Origin: Bacteroidales bacterium
GTDB lineage: Bacteria; Bacteroidota; Bacteroidia; Bacteroidales; UBA6680
DNA length: 64,000 bases
Assembly (NCBI GenBank): GCA_025210735.1
Contig: JAOARD010000053.1
Location: 50,960 to 114,959, forward strand
Direction of reading: 5' to 3'
Of the stretch, positions 45,532-54,663 are shown piece by piece. Position 1 is the first letter of the stretch; every line of letters begins with the position of its first letter. The notes beneath the pieces were generated by a model, which made no database searches, had not been told where the DNA came from, and saw only the letters and a program-made list of their open reading frames with translations. A program made the translations under genes and the position numbers.

Positions 45532-45557
45532 AGCCTTTGTTTATGTAAACAAAGGCT
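45532..45557. terminator. Bidirectional hairpin between convergent genes
   Basis: AGCCTTTGTTTA and TAAACAAAGGCT form a perfect palindrome with 12-bp arms around TG. The T-run after it is weak, but its place between two convergent genes suits a shared terminator. Confidence 0.6.
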
Positions 45558-45587
45558 CATTAATAACTTATAATTTACCATTAACAA

Positions 45588-47315
45588 TTAAATAGTCATA
45601 AGTCTCTTCTGCATATCATTAAGGCTCTCGAACCCCATTTTTTTACGCAGACGATATTTTGCAACCTCAACACTGCCTGTTGCTGTATTTGTAAAATGGG
45701 CTATTTCTTTTGTTGATAGTTCGCTACGGATAAGTATACACAGTTTAATATCTGTTTTAGTGAGTTCAGGGAATGCCTGTTTTATTCGTATTCTCAGGTC
45801 TATATCGTTATCCTCCAGGTTATCATTTATAATGTCAGACTCTTTCATCATAGCCTGCATATCTTTTACAGAGTTGCCAATATTCTTTACCTTGTCCGGA
45901 ATATCCGTCTCTTTACTAAGTATCTTGTCTATTCTGTTATACAGACTAATATTCTCCTGAAGAATAAATGCAGCCCTGCTCAGGTTTCGTTTTAACGATA
46001 TATTAATATCCTTCATCCGGCTAATCTCTTTTATTACCTCAAGATACTCTTTATGCCTGCTTTTAAAGCTATTTACAGATCGTTTTAAGCCTTTTTTGGT
46101 ATACCTGTTACGTCTTATCAATATTATTACAACAGAGACAAAAACAGATGTTATTACTGTTATTATTATCAGAAATAATTTAATGAGTTTGTTCTCTGCT
46201 TCGGTTACAGAGTTCTCTTCATGCCTCTTCTGTTCAGATATAAGGTACCTGTTGTTTAACTCTACGCCTGCCATAGCATCAATTAATTTCTCTGCATTAA
46301 GACTATCCTTGTACATAGCGGCAATGCTGTTATACCTGTATGCTTTTTTGTAGTTCTCTCTATAATAGTTGATCTCTGCTTTATGCAGATATGCAGTTTT
46401 TAGGGTACGGAAATCTTTTATGTTACCTGCAATACTTATTGCAGAGTCAAGATATAACAGAGAGGTATCATATCCTCTCCATTCGTCATACATTCCGGAT
46501 ATGTTATTGTATAATGCCGCCCTTAACTCCGGACTTATATTGTGGGATATACTGTCTGATAATATCTCTTTATAAAAACTTATAGCCTCTTCGCGTCTTC
46601 CGCACATATGTGCTGCGGCAGCAATATTTATTCTGTTTCTGATTAATCTGTTGTCTGTTTTTTCATCAGCCCCTGTTCTGTACGCTCTCTTAAAATAGGT
46701 AAGAGCACTATTATAATCCCGTTTTCTGAAATATGTATTTGCCTTTGTTGTATAGTTTGCAGACAGATCGGTAAATCTATTAAGCCTGCTGTTAATAGCT
46801 ATTGCAGAATCAATGCAGCTATGGGCTTTCTCTGTATAACCCATATTGTTATATATTATAGCCTCTATATTCAGTAGCTCTGCCTTATAACCGGCATTAT
46901 AATTTTTTGCAAGTATACTGTTTGCTTCAGATATTAGAGCTTTGTTCTCTTCGTGATTAGACGTTCTGTCGTTGGTTATAATAATATTTAACAGAGTACT
47001 CCATGCTAATGAATCGGTTTTGTTTACCATATTGCTATAAGCCTTTCTGTAGCATTTGCCGGCAGTGCCAAACTCATTTGTAGCCTCAAAAATCTCAGCC
47101 CGCATTATATCCTTAACTATATAATTGCTGTATTCTGTATTATTAATAACATAAAATGCACTATCAGGTTTATTATTGTTAATGTGCTCTCTTATAGTTT
47201 TTATAAAACGTTTGTCAATATCAGAAATGTTATTTTTTGCAATGTTATTGGTCGCATGCAGTATTGAGCAACATATTGTAAAAATCAATATAAAGGTAAA
47301 TCTGACTGGCTGCAT
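45588..47315 (-). CDS. Module A regulator: membrane-anchored TPR protein with C-terminal HTH
   Basis: The 575-residue protein has an N-terminal signal/anchor (1-22), TPR-type helical repeats from about 30 to 350 (for example YTTKANTYFRKRDYNSALTYF), one TM helix (about 377-400), a coiled coil (405-500), and a C-terminal HTH (about 515-575: ELTKTDIKLCILIRSELSTK, then TGSVEVAKYRLRKKMG). The plan suggests that periplasmic TPRs sense something and the cytoplasmic HTH binds DNA. It is divergent from the Asp-box lipoprotein and T9SS surface protein genes, which it probably controls. A close paralogue lies at 55157. Confidence 0.85.
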   Translation of the reverse strand: MQPVRFTFILIFTICCSILHATNNIAKNNISDIDKRFIKTIREHINNNKPDSAFYVINNTEYSNYIVKDIMRAEIFEATNEFGTAGKCYRKAYSNMVNKTDSLAWSTLLNIIITNDRTSNHEENKALISEANSILAKNYNAGYKAELLNIEAIIYNNMGYTEKAHSCIDSAIAINSRLNRFTDLSANYTTKANTYFRKRDYNSALTYFKRAYRTGADEKTDNRLIRNRINIAAAAHMCGRREEAISFYKEILSDSISHNISPELRAALYNNISGMYDEWRGYDTSLLYLDSAISIAGNIKDFRTLKTAYLHKAEINYYRENYKKAYRYNSIAAMYKDSLNAEKLIDAMAGVELNNRYLISEQKRHEENSVTEAENKLIKLFLIIITVITSVFVSVVIILIRRNRYTKKGLKRSVNSFKSRHKEYLEVIKEISRMKDINISLKRNLSRAAFILQENISLYNRIDKILSKETDIPDKVKNIGNSVKDMQAMMKESDIINDNLEDNDIDLRIRIKQAFPELTKTDIKLCILIRSELSTKEIAHFTNTATGSVEVAKYRLRKKMGFESLNDMQKRLMTI

Positions 47316-47664
47316 ATTATATTTTTTCTCGAATATAATGTTTTATCATAACTGAGCTTACAATATCAAATAAAATTATGGTACCAATAGTCAAAATAGT
47401 AAAAAGTTAAAGATTTGCTATATGTCTGTATAGTATATGCTATCTGATTTATAGTTGAGTACTGTTTATGAGTGGTAGTTTTGTAATCATATTACAACGT
47501 TATTATATAGTGTATGTAATATTGTGTTTTATAGCTGCCGGTCATATTTTCGGGTTAGCCTTGCACTATTTATGAAGACAAAAAACACTCTGTAAATTTA
47601 CAACTTATGTATAGTTATGGTAGAATCATATAACAATTTATAAATAAAATAACGAGGTAAAAAT
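47316..47664. promoter_or_regulatory. Module A divergent control region
   Basis: This 349-bp region separates the regulator from the lipoprotein gene. It aligns along much of its length with the region at 56909-57260: both share CGAATATA-TGTTTTAT near the regulator start, GTATAGTATATG in the middle, a TAnnTTTG element and ATATAACAAT-TATAAAT before the lipoprotein gene. Conservation in non-coding DNA points to operator and promoter function. Confidence 0.7.
47455..47483 (+). promoter_or_regulatory. Promoter of module A surface genes
   Basis: TTG at 47455-47457 and TAGTTTTG at 47476-47483 with 18 bp between them fit the bacteroidete consensus. A leader of about 175 nt would precede the lipoprotein gene; the paralogous region has TAATTTTG at the corresponding site. 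Confidence 0.55.
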
Positions 47665-48906
47665 ATGAGAAGAATATTCTTGTTTACAGTGTGTGCTCTC
47701 TTTATTGGATTTATGTTTTCATGTAAGAAAGATAGTTCTGATGCTGAGAGTAAATCGGGTTCTGATGCAGTTATAGGTCTGGGAAAAAACGGAACAGTTA
47801 TTCGTAGTGGCGATGGAGGTAATACATGGACACGTGCTACAGTTCCTGGAGAGGCTATGACCCACTACGGGTATAAACTTGCAGTTAACGATGCTGTTTA
47901 TTCAAAAGACAAATGGATTGCAGTTGGAGGTTTTGGCTCAGGTGCGGTTCATAAAGGATTGGTACTTATAAGTACCGATGATGGTAACTCATGGAGAGAG
48001 GTAAAGACAGATGCAACAACAGTGTTGTATACAGTTGAGTATTGCAATGGCATATTTGTAGCAGCAGGAATGAATGATAACCTGCTAACCAGTACAGATG
48101 GAGAGAGATGGATTAAGGTTGATCTGAAAGATATTATACCTGATCCGGGCGAGCCTGTTGTACGCAAATTTACATCTGTTGTATATGGCGAAGGGACAAT
48201 AGCTGTAGCCGGGGAGGTTTACTTTACAGGATTTGCCTCTGCTAAGTATCCGGTTATTCTGGAGAGTACTGATGAAGGTAAAACATGGAGTCGGATTGTA
48301 AAAGGTGGCTCAGGAGGTGGTGTAGATGCCATGGTAAATACTAATCAGGGAATAGTAGCACTTGCCGGAGGAGGTGTGATATATAAAAGAGGAGGAGTCT
48401 GGGATTACGATAACAGATCAGGTGTACCAAGAATATACCCGCCACTACACTATACCGACAACACAATATTTGCAACATCAGGATTACGAGGCAGGTACTT
48501 CACAATGTTTAACGAAGGATCAGGATGGGAAGAGCGTGGTGACCGTATTGCTAACCTGAATATAGAGGCTGTTATGTATGGTAACGGACGCTACCTGTAT
48601 GTTGGTTCAGAGAGACCATTGGGCAGAGCAACTGTAAGAGCAGTAACATATGTGAGTACCGATAAAGGAAATACATGGGTTAATACAAGAGAGTCGTTAG
48701 GAGAGAAGCTAAAAGGGAACTATTGCTCATTCAGAACCGGAGTGTTTGCAAATGGTAACTTTATTATAGCTGGCGACCAATCTCGCAGGCCGGGAACACC
48801 TACCATGATATTTACAAGTAAAGACGGAACCAACTGGAAAGAGTCTGTTACACCCGGTCTTACAGTAGATGAGCATATAACCAAACTTGTATCGGGTAGT
48901 AATTAG
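47665..48906 (+). CDS. Module A lipoprotein with Asp-box (BNR) repeats
   Basis: The 413-residue protein has a lipoprotein signal ending FMFSC (Cys20), followed by KKDSSDAE, a charged start that may favour surface export. The rest resembles a sialidase/BNR-type propeller with Asp-box motifs: SGDGGNTW, STDDGNSW, STDGERW, STDEGKTW, STDKGNTW and SKDGTNW. No sialidase active-site arginine triad is evident, so a binding or structural role is more likely than hydrolysis. It is cotranscribed with the LRR/cadherin gene and has a paralogue at 57261 of the same length. Confidence 0.8.
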   Translation: MRRIFLFTVCALFIGFMFSCKKDSSDAESKSGSDAVIGLGKNGTVIRSGDGGNTWTRATVPGEAMTHYGYKLAVNDAVYSKDKWIAVGGFGSGAVHKGLVLISTDDGNSWREVKTDATTVLYTVEYCNGIFVAAGMNDNLLTSTDGERWIKVDLKDIIPDPGEPVVRKFTSVVYGEGTIAVAGEVYFTGFASAKYPVILESTDEGKTWSRIVKGGSGGGVDAMVNTNQGIVALAGGGVIYKRGGVWDYDNRSGVPRIYPPLHYTDNTIFATSGLRGRYFTMFNEGSGWEERGDRIANLNIEAVMYGNGRYLYVGSERPLGRATVRAVTYVSTDKGNTWVNTRESLGEKLKGNYCSFRTGVFANGNFIIAGDQSRRPGTPTMIFTSKDGTNWKESVTPGLTVDEHITKLVSGSN

Positions 48907-48980
48907 AATGCTAATACACACACACGGGAATTACTAAAAATGCGGAGTTCTATCTACCATTAAAAAGAAAAAATAAACAG
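48905..48980 (+). repeat. Leader element copy 4a (first of tandem pair)
   Basis: It begins at the stop codon of the lipoprotein gene, AGAATGCTAATACACACACA, then GCGGAGTTCTATCTACC, TTAAAAAGAAAAAATAAACA and G before an ATG-like ATGAAACG, which is the start of copy 4b. TATCTA replaces CATCTG. The 5' part is degenerate. Confidence 0.7.
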
Positions 48981-49072
48981 ATGAAACGAAGCATGAGAAT
49001 GGTCATTCACACACACGGAAATGATTATAAATGCGAGTTCCATCTGACAAATAAAAAAACAATTATAAACAG
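48981..49072 (+). repeat. Leader element copy 4b (second of tandem pair)
   Basis: ATGAAACGAAGCATGAGAAT opens it; GTCATTCACACACACGGAAA, TGCGAGTTCCATCTGAC and ATTATAAACAG lead to the ATG at 49073. In this copy the short frame from 48981 remains open for 31 codons (MKRSMRMVIHTHGNDYKCEF and on) and stops at TGA overlapping the downstream ATG. The paralogous junction at 58503-58538 has no such element. Confidence 0.75.
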
Positions 49073-51487
49073 ATGAAAAGATTTTTACTTGTTGTGTCTG
49101 TATTAAGCCTTACAATGAGCTTAACAGCACAAGATTTTCATATTAGAATTAAACGAGCATTTGACTCTATATACAATACTGCCGGAGGAGATGGGTGGCA
49201 TTTTAAAACTTTACAGGAGTTAGAGAATAGAAAATCTGCACCATACGTAGTAACATCAAAGGTTCACCCTAAATGTGAAGATTATCCTGATCAGATAGGA
49301 AAGAGATCTATAAAGATTCTTGATTTGCGTAATAATAACATGTCAGGAGTTATGTCAAAAGGTTTTTTTGCAGACGAGAATTTAACAACTAAAACAATGT
49401 GGTATATGAATAATGCTTGTGAAATGTTATTTAGCCACAATAAAATTACGCATGTTAATGGCGATTATGTTGGTTGGGTATGGAAAGGAAGAGCATATCT
49501 GGGAAAGCTTAAACTTGATAATAACATGTTAACAAGCTTTACATCTAAATCAAGTGATAGAGCTTCATTATTTATAGGATCAAAGGTATTTACCTTTCAC
49601 CAGAACGATATATCTGGCATGATGGCTTCTGATCTTGATTATAGAAAAAGCAATAACTGTATTATAGCTAATAATGCTGATACAGTAAGATTTGATAATA
49701 ACAGACTTAATTTCAGATCGCTTATATCATTAGTTGATGAAGTGAAATATATTACAAGATTTGTTCACTCTCATGCTCAGGGAAATCCGGATCTGGTTTT
49801 TGACTACTACCCGCAGAAACCATTAGGTGGAGATTATACAGAGGATGTTATGGATAAAGGAGCAAGTAAAACTTTATCGTTCTCATTAGATCATCCTGAG
49901 AATGTATACTCTTGGCAGCTTAACGGAAAAGATGTACCACTTACAACATTTAAAGAGTATACATTTAGTGTTGACGAGGAGCATGCCGGAGTATATCGTT
50001 GTAAGATAACCAATCCTAGACTACCGGATGTTACATTGTATAGTTACGATATGGCTGTGTTTATGCAGAAAGATGGTAATAAAACAGCAGAGGATATATC
50101 GTTTACACATAGTGCCATAACAAAAAACTATCCTGAGAACGCTGTAATAGGAAGCTTTCAGGCTACAGACCCTGATGGCGATGAACTATTTTATCGTTTA
50201 CCTGACAGAACAGCAGATAACAGCCACTTTAGAATAGTTAACGGCAAAACACTGGTTAGTGCAGAGACACTGTTTGATGTTAACTATATAGAGAAATATA
50301 CAATTGTTGTTGAGGCGTATGATGTGTACGGAGGTAAATTTCAGAAAGAGTTTGTTATAAACCGTGGCGAAGGAGGATCAACACCTCTTCCTTCAGATAT
50401 AACACTATCGGCAAATAGTGTTGATGAGAATATAGCGGATAAATATATTGGTGATATTGCAGCGGTTGGCGTTGAAGCATCGCACGGATATACATTTGAG
50501 TTGCCATCCGGTATGCTTAATAATAATATGTTTAAGATAGATGGCAGTAAATTAACTACTGCTGTTAAACTTGATTATGAGAGACAAAGTGAACTATCTG
50601 TAAGGGTTATGGCTAAAGCAGCAGACGGAACAAGTTTACAAAAGGATTTTGTAGTAAATGTTATTGATAAAAACGATGCTCCTCACGATATTGTATTAAC
50701 AGAAACGGAACTGAAGGTAAATACAAAGTCGGGAACAATTATAGGTTATATATTTGCATCAGATCAGGACCCGGCAGATAAGAGTTTTGTATATAAACTT
50801 ACCGACGATGCAGCAGATAACAGTCACTTTGTTATACTTGACAATACTTTGAGGGTAAGAACTAAGTTTACAGAAACTACCACAAAAACAATAGCTATAA
50901 CAGCAACTGATAGTAAGGGTGCCGGTTTAAGAAAGGAGTTTGATATAACAGTAAAGTCTGATGAGGCAGGAGATAACCGTCCGCCACGTGGAATTGGGAT
51001 AACAAACAGTGTTATATCACATAACCTTGATGCAGGGGCTAAGATAGCCGATATATATATGAGCGACCCTGATGGCGATGCAGGAACATTTAGTTGCGAT
51101 AACAGCTATGTTGTAGTAGAGGGTTCTGTGCTTAAACTTAAAACCAAACCTGATAGCAACAGCCCGTTTGATATAACAATAAAAGGATCTGACGGTGTTA
51201 ATGAGATAGAGCAAACTCTGAAGATATATGTAACAAAACAGGAGGGCTCAACAGAGGTGATTACTGTTCAGGGAGCAGAAGTAAAGGTGTATCCTAATCC
51301 TGCAAACAGTACAATATATGTAGAGGGACTTGACAATGCCAGATATACCATATCTGATATAAATGGTGTGGTTGTAAAAACAACTTATCAACGTGCTATT
51401 AATATCAGTAACCTTAAATCAGGATACTATATACTCAGAATAGAGAGTAATGGAGCTGTTATTACAAAACAGATAGTTAAAAAATAG
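49073..51487 (+). CDS. Module A surface protein: LRR, Ig-like and cadherin-like domains, T9SS sorting domain
   Basis: The 804-residue protein has a signal peptide (1-19), leucine-rich-repeat-like segments (about 75-260: ILDLRNNNMSGVMS, MLFSHNKITHVNGD, LKLDNNMLTSF, VRFDNNRLNFRSL), an Ig-like domain (265-335, from TLSFSLDHPENVYSWQLNG), three or four cadherin-like repeats (345-690, each with ATDPDGDELFYRL-like calcium motifs), and a T9SS type A sorting domain (about 735-804, VKVYPNPANSTIYVEGL). It should be displayed on the cell surface and act in adhesion or binding. Preceded by tandem leader elements 4a/4b. Paralogue at 58539. Confidence 0.88.
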   Translation: MKRFLLVVSVLSLTMSLTAQDFHIRIKRAFDSIYNTAGGDGWHFKTLQELENRKSAPYVVTSKVHPKCEDYPDQIGKRSIKILDLRNNNMSGVMSKGFFADENLTTKTMWYMNNACEMLFSHNKITHVNGDYVGWVWKGRAYLGKLKLDNNMLTSFTSKSSDRASLFIGSKVFTFHQNDISGMMASDLDYRKSNNCIIANNADTVRFDNNRLNFRSLISLVDEVKYITRFVHSHAQGNPDLVFDYYPQKPLGGDYTEDVMDKGASKTLSFSLDHPENVYSWQLNGKDVPLTTFKEYTFSVDEEHAGVYRCKITNPRLPDVTLYSYDMAVFMQKDGNKTAEDISFTHSAITKNYPENAVIGSFQATDPDGDELFYRLPDRTADNSHFRIVNGKTLVSAETLFDVNYIEKYTIVVEAYDVYGGKFQKEFVINRGEGGSTPLPSDITLSANSVDENIADKYIGDIAAVGVEASHGYTFELPSGMLNNNMFKIDGSKLTTAVKLDYERQSELSVRVMAKAADGTSLQKDFVVNVIDKNDAPHDIVLTETELKVNTKSGTIIGYIFASDQDPADKSFVYKLTDDAADNSHFVILDNTLRVRTKFTETTTKTIAITATDSKGAGLRKEFDITVKSDEAGDNRPPRGIGITNSVISHNLDAGAKIADIYMSDPDGDAGTFSCDNSYVVVEGSVLKLKTKPDSNSPFDITIKGSDGVNEIEQTLKIYVTKQEGSTEVITVQGAEVKVYPNPANSTIYVEGLDNARYTISDINGVVVKTTYQRAINISNLKSGYYILRIESNGAVITKQIVKK

Positions 51488-51658
51488 GTAGTAGAGATTA
51501 GTGAAAAGAGCAGAGTTGCCACAATGTATGATAAAGCAGAGTTAAATCTTTTGTTAAGTGGTGACTCTCTCACTTTTTTAGCCTGAGTATAACTAGTACT
51601 GTTAAAGATACTATAATTCACACATCGCAATGAATAGACCAGGTGCTATTCTTGTAAT

Positions 51659-51698
51659 AGCCTCTGCCTGCATATTACTGCTGAGCAGAGGCTTTTTT
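51659..51698 (+). terminator. Terminator of module A surface genes
   Basis: AGCCTCTGC and GCAGAGGCT form a 9-bp stem followed by six Ts, about 170 bp after the LRR/cadherin gene. Confidence 0.8.
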
Positions 51699-52313
51699 GT
51701 TCTCAGGTTTTTGTTCATGCAATATTATGTTCTGTTAAATATGGTTGTCTGTTGTCGGGATGTTGTTTTTGTCGGTACTATGACTCTTCGCATTGTTACA
51801 AATCTGCTTAACTACACTAATATTAGTGCAAAACACGCTTTTTTAGCAATGTGTTGTTTATGGTAGCTGGTATACTTTTTTTGCAGTATGATAATAATAT
51901 GTTAACTGAATGTATGTTCATTGCTATCTGTTTCTCTTGTTGGTAAACAATCTGTACACTATGTTTGAGCTATAGTAATTTGGTTGCCACACAACGTTTA
52001 CTTTTAACACTGTTACCTGATTTTAAAAGACTGGTTAGTATTAAAAATGATATGATTGGGCATCTGTCCGGGTATTTGAGAAAATATTCTGATTTAAGAT
52101 GTCCTCTCTGTTTGATCTGATGTATTGTTTTTATAAATAGACGTAATGTACAGTTTTGGTTAGAAAAGAACTACATGTAATAAAACCATTAATTATGGTG
52201 GTTATGTTAAGTATAAAGTTTAGCTTTTGAGATTAACTTCTATTTATAACTCAGTGTTTTCTGAGAACTAGTTTTGTTGTAGATACCACGTATTTAGCAT
52301 GGTGGTATATAAT

Positions 52314-52348
52314 GAGGAGGTACATGGGTCCGTATCTCCTCTTTTTTT
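52314..52348 (+). terminator. Orphan intrinsic terminator
   Basis: GAGGAGGTAC and GTATCTCCTC form a 10-bp stem (one G-T pair) followed by seven Ts. No coding gene precedes it on the plus strand within 600 bp, so it may end a non-coding RNA. Confidence 0.8.
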
Positions 52349-52834
52349 AATTGTTTTTCTTGTGTAATATGTTGTTAACTATTGCACTATAACATAGTGC
52401 ATGCTTTTGTGTTTGTCTATAAATTATAATATCTGTAACACCTCTTTACTTATCACCTTTTCTTTTCCAATGTTCATTTATAAATATTCTCTTTTAGTTT
52501 ACCCCTTTTTATTCTTCGCTTATCATTAATCTCTTTTTATTTTTAGCTTTTAAATCTTGCATACTAGTTTTATTTACTATACTTTTAGCCATATATTATT
52601 TAATTATGATATTTCGTTAATAGATGTTTGTTTCTGGTATCTAAGTAATAGATAGAATAAAGAGTGACCTCTTAAATTTGATGATTGTTATGTGTCTTCT
52701 TGTTTATTAGGAATATATGTCTAAATATAAGAGATTGCCTGCTTTCTGATTATTTAACGGTTCTGATTAATACATACCCCCGGAATATGCGTGATAAATG
52801 CATTAATTAAAAGAGAAAACTTAAACATATACAA

Positions 52835-54493
52835 ATGGGAAAATTTAATAACCTTACAATTAAAGCAAAAATTAATATCTTTTTATTAGTTCTGGTAGTA
52901 GCTTCAGCTGCTATTCTTTACCTGTCTATCAGGGGGAATGATCATCTGATAGAGGTATCAGATAATAAGATGATGAATGTTCTGGATAGTACAGAGCGTG
53001 TTAAACTTAAAACCTTAACCAATGCAATAGCACACGATTTATCTAAACAATTACTTGCCGATACAATTAAAAGCGATAGCTCTGTATATGCAATTTTGAA
53101 TAATAAATTGGGCGATTTGAGATATGGTAAGCGTAATGAAGGCTACTTTTATGTTTACGATAAGCAGAGATGTATCTTTAGTCTTAATAAAATTTATGAG
53201 GGTAAAATGCTGAATAATAACAGAGAGTACGTTCTTGCTCAGAGTGGTGGAGGATTTATGTATGATAACATAATGCATCAGGATAAAGGACGAGAGATAA
53301 AATCTCTGTTATACTCATATATGATACCAGGTACAAAATACTGGATGGGTACAGGTACTTATATAGACTCTTTTGAAGAGGTTCAGAGTGAGATTATAGA
53401 TGAACTTGACGGTGAACTGGCAGGAACTATTATGGAGATGTTGATTCTGTTTATGGTCTCATTTGCTGTTATTCTGATAAGTATATTTAGTATAAGAAAA
53501 TCTATTATAAGTCCTATAAGAGATGTTGTAAAGGTTACGCAGGAGTTAAGTACAGGAAAAATTCAAAGATTTGAGTACACTAAAAAGGATGAGATTAAAC
53601 CCATTTTTGATGCAATTAATGGTGTTATGAAATCTCTTAAGAATACAGTAAACTTCTCAGTTGATATAAAGAACGGAAAGTTCGATTCAGAGTATACCCT
53701 GATATCAGAGAACGATAAACTAGGACAATCGCTTATTGATATGCGCGATAGCCTTAAGGAGGCAAAGGTTAATGAGGATATAAGAAAGGTAGATGAGGCA
53801 AACAGGAGCTGGGTAATGAATGGTCATAGTAATATTGCGGATATACTTAGAAGATATCAGAGCGATATTGATACCCTGTGTACAAAAGTGTTGCAGGAGC
53901 TGGTAAACTACTCAGAGTTTAATCAGGGTGGAGTATTTCTTGTTGATAAAGAGAATGAGAAGAGACTAAACCTTAGAGCATCATATGCATATGACAGAGA
54001 GAAATTCCTTAAAAAGAACGTAGATGTTGGCGAAGGTTTGGTTGGTACCTGTGCTATTGAGAAACAGACGCTATATATGACCGATATACCCGACAACTAT
54101 ATAAGTATTACATCTGGTTTAGGTGGTGCAAATCCTACAAATTTGATTATATGTCCTATGATAGTTGATGATATACTTATTGGAGTTATTGAGCTGGCTT
54201 CATTTACCAATATTGAGAAATATAAAAAAGAGTTTATAGAGAAGAGTGCTGATAATATTGCTGCTACCATTATGACAGCAAGAGTATCGTTGCAAACTGC
54301 TGAACTGTTACAACTATCAAAAGAGCAGTCAGAGCATCTTGCATCGCAGGAGGAGGAGTTGCGTCAGAATATGGAGGAGATGGTTGCAACAAATGAATCG
54401 AGAGCACAGAATGAGTATGAGATGGAGAAGAGAGTAGAGCTGTTAGAGAGTGAACTTGTAAAACTCGGAGTAGATCTGAGTAAATTAAAGTAA
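52835..54493 (+). CDS. Cache-HAMP-GAF sensor without an obvious output domain
   Basis: The 552-residue protein has an N-terminal TM (about 13-29), a periplasmic single-Cache domain (30-195; GYFYVYDKQRCIFSLN and KYWMGTGTYIDSFEEVQ are typical), a second TM (200-222), HAMP (225-275) with further linker helices, GAF (330-485, GEGLVGTCAIEKQTLYMTDI), and a coiled coil (490-552). There is no histidine kinase, GGDEF, EAL, PP2C or MCP signalling tip. It may signal by protein contacts through the coiled coil. It stands alone between modules A and B and ends in a hairpin terminator. Confidence 0.85.
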   Translation: MGKFNNLTIKAKINIFLLVLVVASAAILYLSIRGNDHLIEVSDNKMMNVLDSTERVKLKTLTNAIAHDLSKQLLADTIKSDSSVYAILNNKLGDLRYGKRNEGYFYVYDKQRCIFSLNKIYEGKMLNNNREYVLAQSGGGFMYDNIMHQDKGREIKSLLYSYMIPGTKYWMGTGTYIDSFEEVQSEIIDELDGELAGTIMEMLILFMVSFAVILISIFSIRKSIISPIRDVVKVTQELSTGKIQRFEYTKKDEIKPIFDAINGVMKSLKNTVNFSVDIKNGKFDSEYTLISENDKLGQSLIDMRDSLKEAKVNEDIRKVDEANRSWVMNGHSNIADILRRYQSDIDTLCTKVLQELVNYSEFNQGGVFLVDKENEKRLNLRASYAYDREKFLKKNVDVGEGLVGTCAIEKQTLYMTDIPDNYISITSGLGGANPTNLIICPMIVDDILIGVIELASFTNIEKYKKEFIEKSADNIAATIMTARVSLQTAELLQLSKEQSEHLASQEEELRQNMEEMVATNESRAQNEYEMEKRVELLESELVKLGVDLSKLK

Positions 54494-54571
54494 AATATAT
54501 GATTTAGTCTGTGGTAGCTTGTTTATAGAATTATTGAAAATAATACTATAACAAGGTGTTTAAATGCGGGT

Positions 54572-54610
54572 CCTTGCCAAAACGTAATAGTTTAGCAAGG
54601 GCTTGTTTTT
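54572..54610 (+). terminator. Terminator of the sensor gene
   Basis: CCTTGC-AAA and TTT-GCAAGG form an interrupted stem (54572-54600), followed within a few bases by five Ts. Confidence 0.75.
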
Positions 54611-54635
54611 GTTTTGAATGAAATAACAAAAAAAA

Positions 54636-54663
54636 TACTGATACCTGCATGCAGGTATCAGTA
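54636..54663 (-). terminator. Perfect 28-nt palindrome with minus-strand T-run
   Basis: The arms TACTGATACCTGCA and TGCAGGTATCAGTA are exact complements. On the minus strand the hairpin is followed by eight Ts (plus-strand A-run at 54628-54635), which is terminator-like. It is about 490 bp beyond the stop of the minus-strand regulator, so it may end a longer transcript or bind a dimeric protein. Confidence 0.6.

Larger units (their letters stand above)
51488..52834 (+). other. Long gene-poor region with hairpins
   Basis: 1347 bp with no convincing gene. A terminator (51659-51698) ends the module A transcript. A second strong terminator (52314-52348), preceded by another hairpin (ATACCAC/GTGGTAT, 52283-52309), has no gene before it. 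That terminator could end an unannotated small RNA. A 78-codon frame at 51630 starts inside the first terminator region and shows no protein-like features. Confidence 0.55.

Noticed and set aside
47665..48906. Asp-box lipoprotein as a functional sialidase
   Set aside because: Asp boxes are present, but no catalytic arginine triad, RIP motif or Tyr/Glu pair could be recognised.
51630..51866. 78-codon frame MNRPGAILVIASACILLL and on
   Set aside because: It covers the terminator hairpin at 51659-51698, has no promoter and shows no family resemblance; the hydrophobic start is a by-product of T-rich DNA.
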